A stretch of 57,246 bases of DNA, from the NCBI GenBank assembly GCA_004556155.1, contig SFIM01000013.1:1-57246 (forward strand), in the 5' to 3' direction. This DNA comes from Clostridiales bacterium (lineage in GTDB: Bacteria; Bacillota; Clostridia; Christensenellales; Aristaeellaceae). Positions 40,970 through 49,014 of the stretch are shown here, piece after piece; the stretch's first letter is position 1; every line of letters begins with the position of its first letter. The translations under genes and the position numbers were made by a program. The notes under the pieces were generated by a model. That model was not told the DNA's origin and ran no database searches. It was given only the letters and a program-made list of their open reading frames with translations.

Positions 40970-41755
40970 TTATTTGTCCTCCAGATGGAAGGCCGCGCGC
41001 ATGTTGGCCAGGTTGGCCTGCGCGCCAGCCATGATGTATTTCACATCGTAGCCCGAGGACAGCATGCGTACCCCGCGATCATACCAGGAGCGCATGGCTT
41101 TTTCATCCGCCAGGCCCAGCGATACGCCCGCCACCTTGCCCGCGGCGTTGATCTTGGCAATGGCCTCGTCTATCACCGCGCGCACCTCGGGATCGTTGGT
41201 CTGCCCCAGCTTGCCCATGGAGCCGGATAGATCGTTGGGGCCAAAGATGAATGCGTCGATCGCGTCGATGGTCAAAATCTTGTCCAGCTCGCGGATGGCG
41301 CCCATTTCCTCAATCTGGATAAAGCGCAGCAGGGTATCGTCCACCGTGGCGCGGTAATCCGCCCCGTTGATGGTGCCAAAGCGATAGGCGCGCCAGGGGC
41401 CGTAGCCGCGCACCCCGCGCGGGGGATACATGCACGCCTCCATGGCGCGCGCCGCATCGTCATAGCCGCAGATCATGGGAAAAATAATGCCGTCTGCGCC
41501 CGCGTCCAGCACGGGCTTGGCCAGGATGGGATCGTTGGCCGGGATGCGCACGATGGCGTTAATTCCGGACGCGCGCGCGGCGATCAGCTGACCCAGCAGC
41601 CGCTCGGTGTTGATGACCGAGTGCTCCATATCAATCCACAGATAATCATAGGGCAGATACCCCATCATTTCGGTAACAACAGCCTCGTTGAGGGATACAT
41701 GGGTGCCAATGCACATTTCATGGCGGCACAGCTTGGCTTTCATATCGGTTTTCAT
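40970..41755 (-). CDS. HpcH/HpaI-family aldolase
   Basis: A 261-residue class II pyruvate aldolase (HpaI/RhmA/GarL group). Motifs: DYLWIDMEHSVI near 40 (metal/catalytic region), NAIVRIPANDP near 68 (Arg), VLDAGADGIIFPMICGYDDA, YPPRGVRGYGPWRA near 112, IQIEEMGAI (metal Glu) and FIFGPNDLSGSMG (metal Asp). Closest known activities are 2-keto-3-deoxy-L-rhamnonate aldolase (RhmA) and 4-hydroxy-2-oxoheptanedioate aldolase. The rhamnose genes nearby favour the first, unproven. The start at 41755 has GGAG 9 bp upstream; ATG 41782 does not. Confidence 0.88.
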   Translation of the reverse strand: MKTDMKAKLCRHEMCIGTHVSLNEAVVTEMMGYLPYDYLWIDMEHSVINTERLLGQLIAARASGINAIVRIPANDPILAKPVLDAGADGIIFPMICGYDDAARAMEACMYPPRGVRGYGPWRAYRFGTINGADYRATVDDTLLRFIQIEEMGAIRELDKILTIDAIDAFIFGPNDLSGSMGKLGQTNDPEVRAVIDEAIAKINAAGKVAGVSLGLADEKAMRSWYDRGVRMLSSGYDVKYIMAGAQANLANMRAAFHLEDK

Positions 41756-41799
41756 GGCGCGGTTCTCCTTTGGTATATTCAAGCAAAATGATCAACTGC

Positions 41800-41827
41800 A
41801 TTATATCACAGCGCCGGACGTTGTCAA
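41800..41827 (-). promoter_or_regulatory. Promoter of aldolase-luxS
   Basis: On the minus strand, consensus TTGACA (41827-41822), 16-bp spacer, consensus TATAAT (41805-41800). The shared AraC-type operator (41834-41874) begins 6 bp upstream of this -35, so the divergent promoters could be co-regulated. Confidence 0.8.
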
Positions 41828-41833
41828 GAAAGC

Positions 41834-41900
41834 AGGTAAACTCAGGTTGCGGCGCGCGGCAACCCGCGTCCTTGCGGGAAAAGGAAAAGCCTGCTATACT
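41834..41900 (+). promoter_or_regulatory. AraC-type operator and promoter, sialidase-like gene
   Basis: AGGTAAACTCAGGTTGCG (41834-41851), 7 variable bases, GCAA, CCC, GCGTCCTT (ending 41874), which overlaps TTGCGG (-35, 41872-41877). Then a 17-bp spacer and TATACT (41895-41900). CAGGT half-sites start at 41833 and 41843, 10 bp apart. Same layout as at rhaA and lplB. Confidence 0.75.
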
Positions 41901-41950
41901 GATAATCTGGTATAAAAATGCGAATGATTTTATACATAACGGAGGGCCTT

Positions 41951-43033
41951 ATGCGCTTTGCAGACTATGATATCACCCCCTCGCCCCTGCCCAACGACGG
42001 GCTGATGTTTGCCGATCTGGTTGCCAAAGGTCGCAGCGGGCACCTGGGGCACGCGCTGGTGGAGTACGCGCCGGGGTGCGTGCTGGCCTTTTATTCCAAT
42101 TGCTCGGGCGTGCGCAACGACGGCCATAACGGCTTTGGCTGGATGGAATACCGCCGCTCCCTGGACGCGGGCCAGACCTGGGATGATCCCCGCCCGCTGC
42201 CCTTCTCGGTGGATACCTTTCTGGATGGGCTGTATACCGTCAGCTGTGAAAAGGCCGCCTGCGCGCCGGACGGCACGATTGTGCTGTTCGCCACCATGAA
42301 CGACAGCCGGGGCAAGTATTGGGGGCCATGGGTGGAGCCACGCTGGCTGGTCAGCCGCGACGGCGGCGACAGCTTTGCCGTGGCCGGGCAGTTTCCCTTC
42401 AAGGGGCGCATTTTTGACTGCGCCTGCCGCGACGGCATGATCTATGCGCTGGAATTTTGCAACGACGGCATAAACGGCGACGAGGGCTGCCTGCCCGAGC
42501 ATGTGTACCGGCTGTATCGCAGCGCGGACTGCGGGCGCAGCTTTGAGGAAGTGAGCGTGCTGCCCTTTGATACCCATGAAAAGGTGTACGGTACCATGGA
42601 TTTTGCCCCGGACGGCGCGCTGATCGTATACATCTACGATAAGCTGGACGAAGGCCATCCGCCCTATACCATCAGCCGCGATGGAGGCAAAACCTGGTGC
42701 GCGCCCCGGCGGGCGGCGCTGGAAAAGCGCATCCGCAACCCGCAGCTGCGCTTTTACGATGGGTGGTTTCTGATGTACGGCCGCTCAGGCCACTATACCC
42801 CGCCGCAGAATTTTGTGCTCTATACCTCGCCCGACGGCGAAAACTGGGATGAGGGAACCTATATCTGCGAGCGCAAGGCGGGCAATTGCTTTTATTCCAA
42901 CAGCGTGATCGTGCATACGCCCCAGGGCGGCACGCGGCTGCTGATTCAGGCCTCGGACGCGCTGTGGAAGCACCGCGCCAATGTGAAGCACTGGTGGCTG
43001 GAAAACCTGCGCCCGCATGAAGCGCGCGAATAA
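41951..43033 (+). CDS. Sialidase-like beta-propeller (Asp-box) hydrolase
   Basis: A 360-residue protein without signal peptide, built of beta-propeller blades with at least four Asp-box motifs: SLDAGQTWDDP, SRDGGDSFAV, SADCGRSFEEV, SRDGGKTWCAP and a degenerate SPDGENWDEG. This is the BNR/exo-sialidase-like superfamily, which includes sialidases, but also rhamnosidases and lyases of other families. GGAGG lies 5 bp before the start at 41951. Co-regulation with rhaA suggests it cuts a rhamnose- or uronate-containing oligosaccharide in the cytosol rather than sialic acid (inference). Confidence 0.85.
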   Translation: MRFADYDITPSPLPNDGLMFADLVAKGRSGHLGHALVEYAPGCVLAFYSNCSGVRNDGHNGFGWMEYRRSLDAGQTWDDPRPLPFSVDTFLDGLYTVSCEKAACAPDGTIVLFATMNDSRGKYWGPWVEPRWLVSRDGGDSFAVAGQFPFKGRIFDCACRDGMIYALEFCNDGINGDEGCLPEHVYRLYRSADCGRSFEEVSVLPFDTHEKVYGTMDFAPDGALIVYIYDKLDEGHPPYTISRDGGKTWCAPRRAALEKRIRNPQLRFYDGWFLMYGRSGHYTPPQNFVLYTSPDGENWDEGTYICERKAGNCFYSNSVIVHTPQGGTRLLIQASDALWKHRANVKHWWLENLRPHEARE

Positions 43034-43076
43034 GCGCCGCCGGATTGTCACATCTGGCGCATAAAAGGACAGGGTC

Positions 43077-43143
43077 AGGTTAATTCAGGTTGCGGGAAAA
43101 CGCAATGTGCGTCCTTTTTCCTGATCATGCCATTCAGTATAAT
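43077..43143 (+). promoter_or_regulatory. AraC-type operator and promoter, sugar importer
   Basis: AGGTTAATTCAGGTTGCG (43077-43094), 7 variable bases, GCAA, TGT, GCGTCCTT (ending 43117), overlapping a weak -35 (TTTTTC, 43115-43120). Then a 17-bp spacer and TATAAT (43138-43143). TCAGGTT occurs at 43075 and 43085, a direct repeat with 10-bp period. The 17-mer GGTTAATTCAGGTTGCG is identical to that at rhaA. Confidence 0.78.
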
Positions 43144-43241
43144 AAATATGATATCGATACCGTGCAGCTTGAACATCGCATAACGCATCATTTATTATCT
43201 GCGTAAAATTCATCCCTGGAAAAACGAAAGGAGGAGCTTTC

Positions 43242-44183
43242 GTGCAGACGGATACGCCCCGCGTAATCAGGCCCCGCCGCAAATCTCCGCTGGTGCGGCT
43301 GGCGCAGTCCTGGCAATTGTATGTGCTGCTGCTGCCCGCCGTGGCCTATTTGATTATCTTCCATTATATTCCCCTGTACGGCGTGCAGATCGCCTTCCGC
43401 GATTATCGCCCGCGCAACGGCTTTTTGGGCTCCACATGGGTGGGGCTGAAGCACTTTAAGTACTTCCTTCATTCCCCCCAGTTTCCCCAGCTGATGCGCA
43501 ACACCGTGCTGCTGAGCCTGTATTCGCTGATTTTCACCTTCCCTTTGCCCATCCTGCTGGCTCTGCTGCTCAACGAGTGCGGCAGCGTCGGCTATAAAAA
43601 GTTTGTGCAGAACGTCACCTACGCCCCGCACTTTATCTCCACCGTGGTGCTGTGCGGCATGGTCATCGCCTTCACCGCGCCCGATACGGGCATCATCAAC
43701 AGCCTGGTGGTGCTGCTGGGCGGCAAAAGCGTGGATTACATGACGCAGGAAAGCTCCTGGCGCGCCATCTATGTGATCTCCGACATCTGGAAAAACACCG
43801 GCTGGTCGTCCATCATCTATCTGGCCGCGCTGTCGGGCATCGACCCGCAGCTGCACGAATCGGCGCAGATTGACGGCGCAAGCCGCCTGCAGCGCGTGTG
43901 GCACATTAACCTTCCCGGCATCCGGCAGACCATCATCCTGCTGTTCATCCTGGATTGCGGCAAGATCATGAGCGTGGGCTTTGAGAAGGCGTATCTGCTC
44001 CAGAACGCGCTTAACCTGCCGGTATCGGAGATCATCTCCACCTATGTGTACAAGACCGGCGTGCAGGGCGCCAAGTTCTCCTACACCACGGCCATCGGCC
44101 TGTTCAACTCGCTGGTTAACGTGATGATGCTGCTGATTGTCAACCGCATCTCCCGCGCGCTGAGCGATACCAGCCTGTTCTGA
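43242..44183 (+). CDS. Sugar ABC transporter permease, LplB-like
   Basis: A 313-residue inner-membrane permease of the LplB/UgpA type. Six hydrophobic segments, starting with LYVLLLPAVAYLIIFHYIPLYGVQIAF near residue 30, and the ATPase-coupling EAA-like loop HESAQIDGASRLQRVWHINLPGI near 205. The start is GTG at 43242 with AAAGGAGG upstream. It should form the channel with the next gene product; no ATPase gene is in the window, as usual for this family, which uses a shared ATPase such as MsmX. Confidence 0.92.
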   Translation: MQTDTPRVIRPRRKSPLVRLAQSWQLYVLLLPAVAYLIIFHYIPLYGVQIAFRDYRPRNGFLGSTWVGLKHFKYFLHSPQFPQLMRNTVLLSLYSLIFTFPLPILLALLLNECGSVGYKKFVQNVTYAPHFISTVVLCGMVIAFTAPDTGIINSLVVLLGGKSVDYMTQESSWRAIYVISDIWKNTGWSSIIYLAALSGIDPQLHESAQIDGASRLQRVWHINLPGIRQTIILLFILDCGKIMSVGFEKAYLLQNALNLPVSEIISTYVYKTGVQGAKFSYTTAIGLFNSLVNVMMLLIVNRISRALSDTSLF

Positions 44184-44198
44184 GAAGGGGGGAGGACA

Positions 44199-45122
44199 AT
44201 GAGCATTTCCGCGCGCAAGGCGAAGGGCACGCGCATCCGCGACAGCCGCGGCGACCGCGTGTTCACCGTCGTCAATTATATCATCCTCACCCTGTTTGGC
44301 CTGGCGGCGCTGTATCCGCTGATCTACGTGCTTTCCGCCTCCATCAGCGAGCCGCTGGCCGTCAACAGCGGCCGGATGAAGCTGTGGCCTGTGGGCTTTA
44401 ACATCGAGGGCTACAAGTCCATCCTGTCCAACAAATGGATCCTGACCGGCTATGGCAACTCGCTGTTCTACACCGTGGTGGGCACGTTCCTGAACGTGCT
44501 GGTCACCTTCATGGCCAGCTATTCGCTTTCCCGCAAGGATATGTACGGCCACGGGCTGATCACCTTCTTTATGGTGTTCACCATGTGGTTTGGCGGCGGC
44601 CTGATCCCCACCTTCCTGGTGGTCAAAAAGCTGGGCCTGATCAACACCCGCATGGTATTGCTGCTGCTGGGCCTGGTGTCGGTGTATAACTGCATCATCT
44701 GCCGCTCCTTCATTTCCTCCTCCATTCCCTATGAATTGCAGGAGGCCGCGCGCATCGACGGCTGCAACGATTTCCAGATCGTCTGGCGCATCATCTTCCC
44801 CCTGTCCGGCCCCGTGCTGGCCATCCTGGCGCTGTACTACGCCCTGGGGCACTGGAACGGCTACTTCAACGCCCTGATGTACATTGAGGATCGCAACCTG
44901 CAGCCGCTGCAAATCTTCCTGCGCGAGATCCTGGTGCTAAACCAGAAGATCGACATGAACGCCGATATCGAGGAGCTGGAGGCCATGGTGGCGCGCGTGC
45001 AGATGGCCCAGACGATGAAATATTCCCTGATCGTGGTGGCGTCCGTGCCCATGCTGATCATCTATCCCTTCGTGCAGAAGTTCTTCGTCAAGGGCGTAAT
45101 GATCGGCTCGGTCAAGGGCTAA
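44199..45122 (+). CDS. Sugar ABC transporter permease, LplC/YtcP-like
   Basis: A 307-residue permease, the second half of the channel. Six membrane segments (first VNYIILTLFGLAALYPLIYVLSAS), coupling loop YELQEAARIDGCNDFQIVWRIIFPL near 182, and the C-terminal FVQKFFVKGVMIGSVKG typical of LplC/YtcP proteins. GGGAGG lies before the start, 16 bp after lplB. Imports oligosaccharides delivered by the binding protein encoded next. Confidence 0.92.
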   Translation: MSISARKAKGTRIRDSRGDRVFTVVNYIILTLFGLAALYPLIYVLSASISEPLAVNSGRMKLWPVGFNIEGYKSILSNKWILTGYGNSLFYTVVGTFLNVLVTFMASYSLSRKDMYGHGLITFFMVFTMWFGGGLIPTFLVVKKLGLINTRMVLLLLGLVSVYNCIICRSFISSSIPYELQEAARIDGCNDFQIVWRIIFPLSGPVLAILALYYALGHWNGYFNALMYIEDRNLQPLQIFLREILVLNQKIDMNADIEELEAMVARVQMAQTMKYSLIVVASVPMLIIYPFVQKFFVKGVMIGSVKG

Positions 45123-45173
45123 GGCAAAACATTCGGGGCAAGTCCCCTGAATAAAAACAAGGAGGTTTCACCC

Positions 45174-46787
45174 ATGAAAAGACTATTGGCTTTGCTTCTG
45201 GCGGCAATCCTCACGCTGTCCTGCTGCTCCGTCGTGCTGGCGGAGGAAGCGGCGGCGCAGGACGTCGTCACGGTTGAACTGGCGCTGGCCGCCAAGGTAG
45301 ATCACGGCGACTGGAACGATTTCTGGTGCCTGGATCTGATTGAAAAGGAATGCGGCATCCGCTTCCATGTTACCCAGTACAGCGAGGACGCCTGGGCTGA
45401 AAAGAAGGGCACCATGTTCGCGCTGGATACCTATCCCGAGGTGTTCCTCAACGACCTGAACGATATCGATCTGGCCAACTACGGCACGCAGGGCTACCTG
45501 CTGCCGCTGGAGGATTACATCACCCCCGAAAACATGCCCAACGTGTTCAAAGTGATGGAAGAAGGCTATCCGGATATCCTCAAGGGCATGACCTTCCCTG
45601 ACGGCCACATCTACTCCTTCCGCGGCGTAAACGGCTCCACCCGCGAGTACGCGCTGTCCCGCTACTTCGTCAACGTCTCCTGGGCCGAAAAGCTGAACGT
45701 GAAGGTTCCCGAAAACCTGGAAGAGTTCTATACCTATCTGTGCGCCGTGCGCGACGGCGACCCGAACGGCAACGGCGATACCACCGACGAGTTCCCCATC
45801 AGCGGCCGTTACGGCAAGGATAGCTATACCGACCACTTCATCCCGATTCTGGTGGCCTTCGGCTTCCTGGATCGCCGCGTGCAGGCCAACGACGACGGCG
45901 CCGTCATGTACGTTCCCGTGCAGGAAAACTACAAGGAATTCCTCAAGTACATGAACCGCCTGTGGTCCGAAAACCTGATCGACCCCGGCTATTTCAGCCA
46001 GACCAAGGAGCAGTTCAACGCCAAGGAAGCCTCCGGTCTGATCGGCTCCTTCACCAACCACGCGCAGTGGATGAACAACTCCGACCCCGAATTCTACCTG
46101 CAGTATGAATCCGTGGATCCCTACACCAGCGAGTTCAACAGCGTCAAGATGTGGCCCGCCAAGGACGCCATCTTCTACGGCGGCCTGACCATCACCGATA
46201 AGCTGGCCGACAAGCCCGAGGTTATCGAGCGCCTGATCAAGTTCTGCGATTGGTGCTACTCCGATTACGGCACTGAGATGCTGTGGCGCGGCCCCATGCT
46301 GGGCACCAACGAGGAATGGCCCAACACCGGCTGGTACTTTGTGCCCTTCTCCCTGGATAACCTGGATTACCTGGTGCGCAAGTATCTGTATCCTACCGAT
46401 CTGTATAAGAGCAACGGCGCTTTCCAGACCGATAAGATCAAGCCCGGCAACAACTACTGGCCCTATGCCACCATCGCCTCCCGCGATGACAACGCCAACC
46501 CCACCAGCACCAGCTATAACCTGACCCAGAACATCGTTACCCACATGGCGCCCTACTACAAGGTTGGCTTCCCCGCCACCCTCAAGTACACCCCCGAAGA
46601 GGCCGAGGAGCTGAGCCTGCTGGAGCTGGATCTGGATACCTACATCGCCACCATGGAATCCAAGATGATCCGCGGCGACCTGAAGATCGACGAGACCTGG
46701 GATGAGTTTGTCAAGGGCTGCGAAAGCCGCAACCTGGGCCGCTACCTGGAAATCGTGCAGGCTGCCTACGACCGCTACGCCAAATAA
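45174..46787 (+). CDS. Extracellular sugar-binding protein, LipO-like
   Basis: A 537-residue substrate-binding protein of the large LipO group. Signal peptide 1-24 (LLALLLAAILTLSCCSVVLA); a Cys pair in LSCCS may serve as lipobox-like anchor but the context is not a clean LxxC. The mature part has the family segments FLNDLNDIDLANYGTQGYLLPLEDYI and SWAEKLNVKVPENLEEFYTYLCAVRDGDPNGNGDTTDEFPI (in parts). It would capture rhamnose-containing oligosaccharides outside the cell, judged from the operator shared with rhaA. GGAGG lies 8 bp before the start; a terminator follows. Confidence 0.92.
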   Translation: MKRLLALLLAAILTLSCCSVVLAEEAAAQDVVTVELALAAKVDHGDWNDFWCLDLIEKECGIRFHVTQYSEDAWAEKKGTMFALDTYPEVFLNDLNDIDLANYGTQGYLLPLEDYITPENMPNVFKVMEEGYPDILKGMTFPDGHIYSFRGVNGSTREYALSRYFVNVSWAEKLNVKVPENLEEFYTYLCAVRDGDPNGNGDTTDEFPISGRYGKDSYTDHFIPILVAFGFLDRRVQANDDGAVMYVPVQENYKEFLKYMNRLWSENLIDPGYFSQTKEQFNAKEASGLIGSFTNHAQWMNNSDPEFYLQYESVDPYTSEFNSVKMWPAKDAIFYGGLTITDKLADKPEVIERLIKFCDWCYSDYGTEMLWRGPMLGTNEEWPNTGWYFVPFSLDNLDYLVRKYLYPTDLYKSNGAFQTDKIKPGNNYWPYATIASRDDNANPTSTSYNLTQNIVTHMAPYYKVGFPATLKYTPEEAEELSLLELDLDTYIATMESKMIRGDLKIDETWDEFVKGCESRNLGRYLEIVQAAYDRYAK

Positions 46788-46809
46788 TCAATCGCAATGC
46801 CCATTTGCG

Positions 46810-46840
46810 CGCCGGGAGAAGCTTCTCCCGGCGTTTTTTT
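46810..46840 (+). terminator. Rho-independent terminator of importer operon
   Basis: CGCCGGGAGAAG and CTTCTCCCGGCG (46810-46833) form a perfect 12-bp palindrome followed by seven T. Confidence 0.88.
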
Positions 46841-46870
46841 CGCAGATAAAATATAGCTGATTTTTATTGC

Positions 46871-46900
46871 TTGACATTCTTCGAGCCCTTGTGCTATAAT
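46871..46900 (+). promoter_or_regulatory. metK promoter
   Basis: Consensus TTGACA (46871-46876), 18-bp spacer, consensus TATAAT (46895-46900), directly before the SAM riboswitch. Confidence 0.87.
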
Positions 46901-46920
46901 ATCTGCCGACAATTGAATAC

Positions 46921-47076
46921 CTTATCAAGAGTGGCGGAGGGAACGGCCCGATGATGCCCGGCAACCGGCGCAAGGCGTGCGGTGCTAATTCCGGCGGCGC
47001 GATTGCGCCGGCAGATAAGGCGTAAAGGAAACACCATCTCAAACCGCTTGTCTGCAAGGACCAGCGGTTTTCTTTT
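46921..47076 (+). promoter_or_regulatory. SAM-I (S-box) riboswitch with terminator
   Basis: Aptamer 46921-47019: P1 CTTATC/GATAAG, then AGAGTGGCGGAGGGAACGGC, GATG, CCGGCAACC, GGTGCTAATTCC and GGCAGATAAG, all S-box signatures. Expression platform: AAACCGCT (47041-47048) with AGCGGTTT (47063-47070) and TCTTTT forms a terminator, supported by GTAAAGGAAA/TTTTCTTTTAC flanks. High S-adenosylmethionine should stop transcription before metK, the enzyme that makes it. Confidence 0.95.
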
Positions 47077-47104
47077 ACGCATGGATACAGAAAGGACAGA
47101 CAGA

Positions 47105-48262
47105 ATGAGAAAGCTCTTTACCTCTGAAAGCGTGACCGAAGGACATCCCGACAAGGTGTGCGACCAGATTTCCGACGCCATCCTGGACGAAATGCTGCGC
47201 CAGGATCCCGCCGCCCGCGTGGCCTGCGAGTGCTGCGCCACCACCGGCCTGGTGATGATCATGGGCGAAATCACCGCCAACGGCGAGTGCAACATGGAAA
47301 AGATCGCCCGCCAGGTGATTCGCGATATCGGCTATAACGACCCCGCGCTGGGCTTCGATGCGGATTCCTGCGCCGTCATCACCGCCGTGCATGGCCAGAG
47401 CCCCGATATCTCCCAGGGCGTTACTGCCACTGCCGATCATGAGCAGGGCGCGGGCGACCAGGGCATGATGTTTGGCTTTGCCTGCAATGAAACCGAGGAA
47501 ATGACCCCCATGGCGCTGGCACTGTCCCAGCGGCTGACCCGCCGCATGGCCCAGGTGCGCAAGGACGGCACCCTGCCCTGGATGCGTCCGGACGGCAAGG
47601 CGCAGGTGACCGTCGCCTATGAGGACGGCGTGCCCGTGGCCGTGGACGCGGTGGTGATCTCCACCCAGCATGACGAAACCGTCAGCCAGCAGGAGATCGC
47701 CCGCGCCATGCGCGAGGAAGTGATCGATCAGGTGATCCCGGCGCGGCTGCTGCACAAGGACACCCGCTATTATATCAACCCCACCGGCCGCTTTGTGCTG
47801 GGCGGGCCTGCGGGCGACAGCGGCCTGACCGGGCGCAAGATCATTGTGGATACCTACGGCGGCTACTGCCCCCACGGCGGCGGCGCCTTCAGCGGCAAGG
47901 ATCCCAGCAAGGTGGATCGCAGCGCGGCCTACGCCGCCCGCCATGCCGCCAAGAACCTGGTGGCCGCCGGCCTGTGCGATCGCTGCCAGATCGCCGTATC
48001 CTATGCCATCGGCGTGGCGCGCCCCGTCAGCCTGACGGTGGATACCTTCGGCACCGGCAAGCTGCCCGAGGATGTGCTGGCCAGGCTGGTGGACAAGGTG
48101 TTTGATATGCGTCCCGCCGCCATCATCGACCGGCTGGATCTGCGCCGCCCCATCTACCGCGCCACCGCCGCCTACGGGCACTTCGGCCGCACGGACGTGG
48201 ATCTGCCCTGGGAGCGTCTGGATATGGTGGACGCCCTGCGCGCCGAGGCCGCCGCGCTGTAA
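47105..48262 (+). CDS. metK: S-adenosylmethionine synthetase
   Basis: A 385-residue enzyme making SAM from methionine and ATP; homotetramer in the cytosol. Motifs: SESVTEGHPDKVCDQISDAILD at the N-terminus, GAGDQGMMFGFACNET (signature 1), QHDE, PTGRFVLGGPAGDSGLTGRKIIVDTYGG and GGGAFSGKDPSKVDRSAAY (signature 2). Controlled by the upstream S-box riboswitch. AAAGGA lies before the start at 47105, which gives the canonical N-terminus. SAM-cycle partner luxS lies at 40501 but no mtn/pfs gene is in the window. Confidence 0.97.
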   Translation: MRKLFTSESVTEGHPDKVCDQISDAILDEMLRQDPAARVACECCATTGLVMIMGEITANGECNMEKIARQVIRDIGYNDPALGFDADSCAVITAVHGQSPDISQGVTATADHEQGAGDQGMMFGFACNETEEMTPMALALSQRLTRRMAQVRKDGTLPWMRPDGKAQVTVAYEDGVPVAVDAVVISTQHDETVSQQEIARAMREEVIDQVIPARLLHKDTRYYINPTGRFVLGGPAGDSGLTGRKIIVDTYGGYCPHGGGAFSGKDPSKVDRSAAYAARHAAKNLVAAGLCDRCQIAVSYAIGVARPVSLTVDTFGTGKLPEDVLARLVDKVFDMRPAAIIDRLDLRRPIYRATAAYGHFGRTDVDLPWERLDMVDALRAEAAAL

Positions 48263-48295
48263 GCGAGCGATAAAGGGGACAAGCAAATAACTGAT

Positions 48296-48332
48296 GCGGG
48301 AAACGGCGGCGCTGTTTCCCGCTCTTTTCTTT
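48296..48332 (+). terminator. Rho-independent terminator after metK
   Basis: GCGGGAAAC (48296-48304) and GTTTCCCGC (48314-48322), then TCTTTTCTTTTATTT. Confidence 0.85.
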
Positions 48333-48383
48333 TATTTATAATTTTCCGATGAAAGCGTATTGATTTGCTCCCATATCCTGCCC

Positions 48384-48413
48384 TTGCGCGCGGTGCGGCG
48401 TTCGGTGTATACT
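48384..48413 (+). promoter_or_regulatory. Probable bioY promoter
   Basis: TTGCGC (48384-48389), 18-bp spacer, TATACT (48408-48413), about 37 bp before bioY. No BirA-type operator was recognised. Confidence 0.65.
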
Positions 48414-48450
48414 GTTGGGGTATTCTTTCCGCAAAGGAGCATGATAAACA

Positions 48451-48999
48451 ATGGTAACAAAAAAATCCCTCTCCGCGCTGAAGATGGCTTATATTTCGCT
48501 GGGCGCGGTGCTTATTGCCCTGTGCTCGTGGATCAGCGTGCCGGCGACCGTGCCCTTTACGCTGCAAACCTTTGCCGTGCTGCTGGTGTGCGATCTGCTG
48601 GGCGGGCGCTGGGGGCTGGTATCGGTGCTGCTGTATCTGCTGCTGGGCGCGGTGGGCTTTCCGGTGTTTTCGGGCTTTTCCGGAGGGCTGGGACATCTGC
48701 TGGGCATGACGGGCGGCTACATTCTGGGCTTTGTGCTCTCCGCCCTGGTGATGGCGCTGATGCAGCGGCTGCTGCCGCGGCGGCGCGTGTTTACGCTGCT
48801 TAGCATGGCGCTGGGCCTGCTGGCCTGCTATGCCGCGGGCTCTGTATGGTTTATGCGGGTATATACCCAGACCAAGGGCGCTATCTCGCTGGGCGCGGTG
48901 CTGAGCATCTGTGTGGTGCCCTACCTGATCCCCGATGCGATCAAGATTGTGCTGGCCTGCCTGATCTCCGAGCGGCTGCGCGCCGCGCTGCACCTGTAA
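48451..48999 (+). CDS. bioY: Biotin transporter BioY (ECF S-component)
   Basis: A 182-residue membrane protein with six hydrophobic segments and BioY signatures: ISVPATVPFTLQTFAVLLVCDLLGGRWGLVSVLLYLLLGAVGFPVFSGFSGGLGHLLGMTGGYILGF (in parts), and YLIPDAIKIVLACLI at the C-terminus. It binds biotin and works with the shared ECF energising module, which is not in the window. AGGAG lies about 11 bp before the start. The next gene follows after 15 bp. Confidence 0.93.
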   Translation: MVTKKSLSALKMAYISLGAVLIALCSWISVPATVPFTLQTFAVLLVCDLLGGRWGLVSVLLYLLLGAVGFPVFSGFSGGLGHLLGMTGGYILGFVLSALVMALMQRLLPRRRVFTLLSMALGLLACYAAGSVWFMRVYTQTKGAISLGAVLSICVVPYLIPDAIKIVLACLISERLRAALHL

Positions 49000-49014
49000 A
49001 AGGAGGCGTTATTC

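Noticed and set aside
45174..45260. Clear lipoprotein signal for the sugar-binding protein
   Set aside because: The Cys residues in LSCCSVV are not in a good lipobox, and an A-x-A signal peptidase I site (VLAEE) follows; anchoring is left open.
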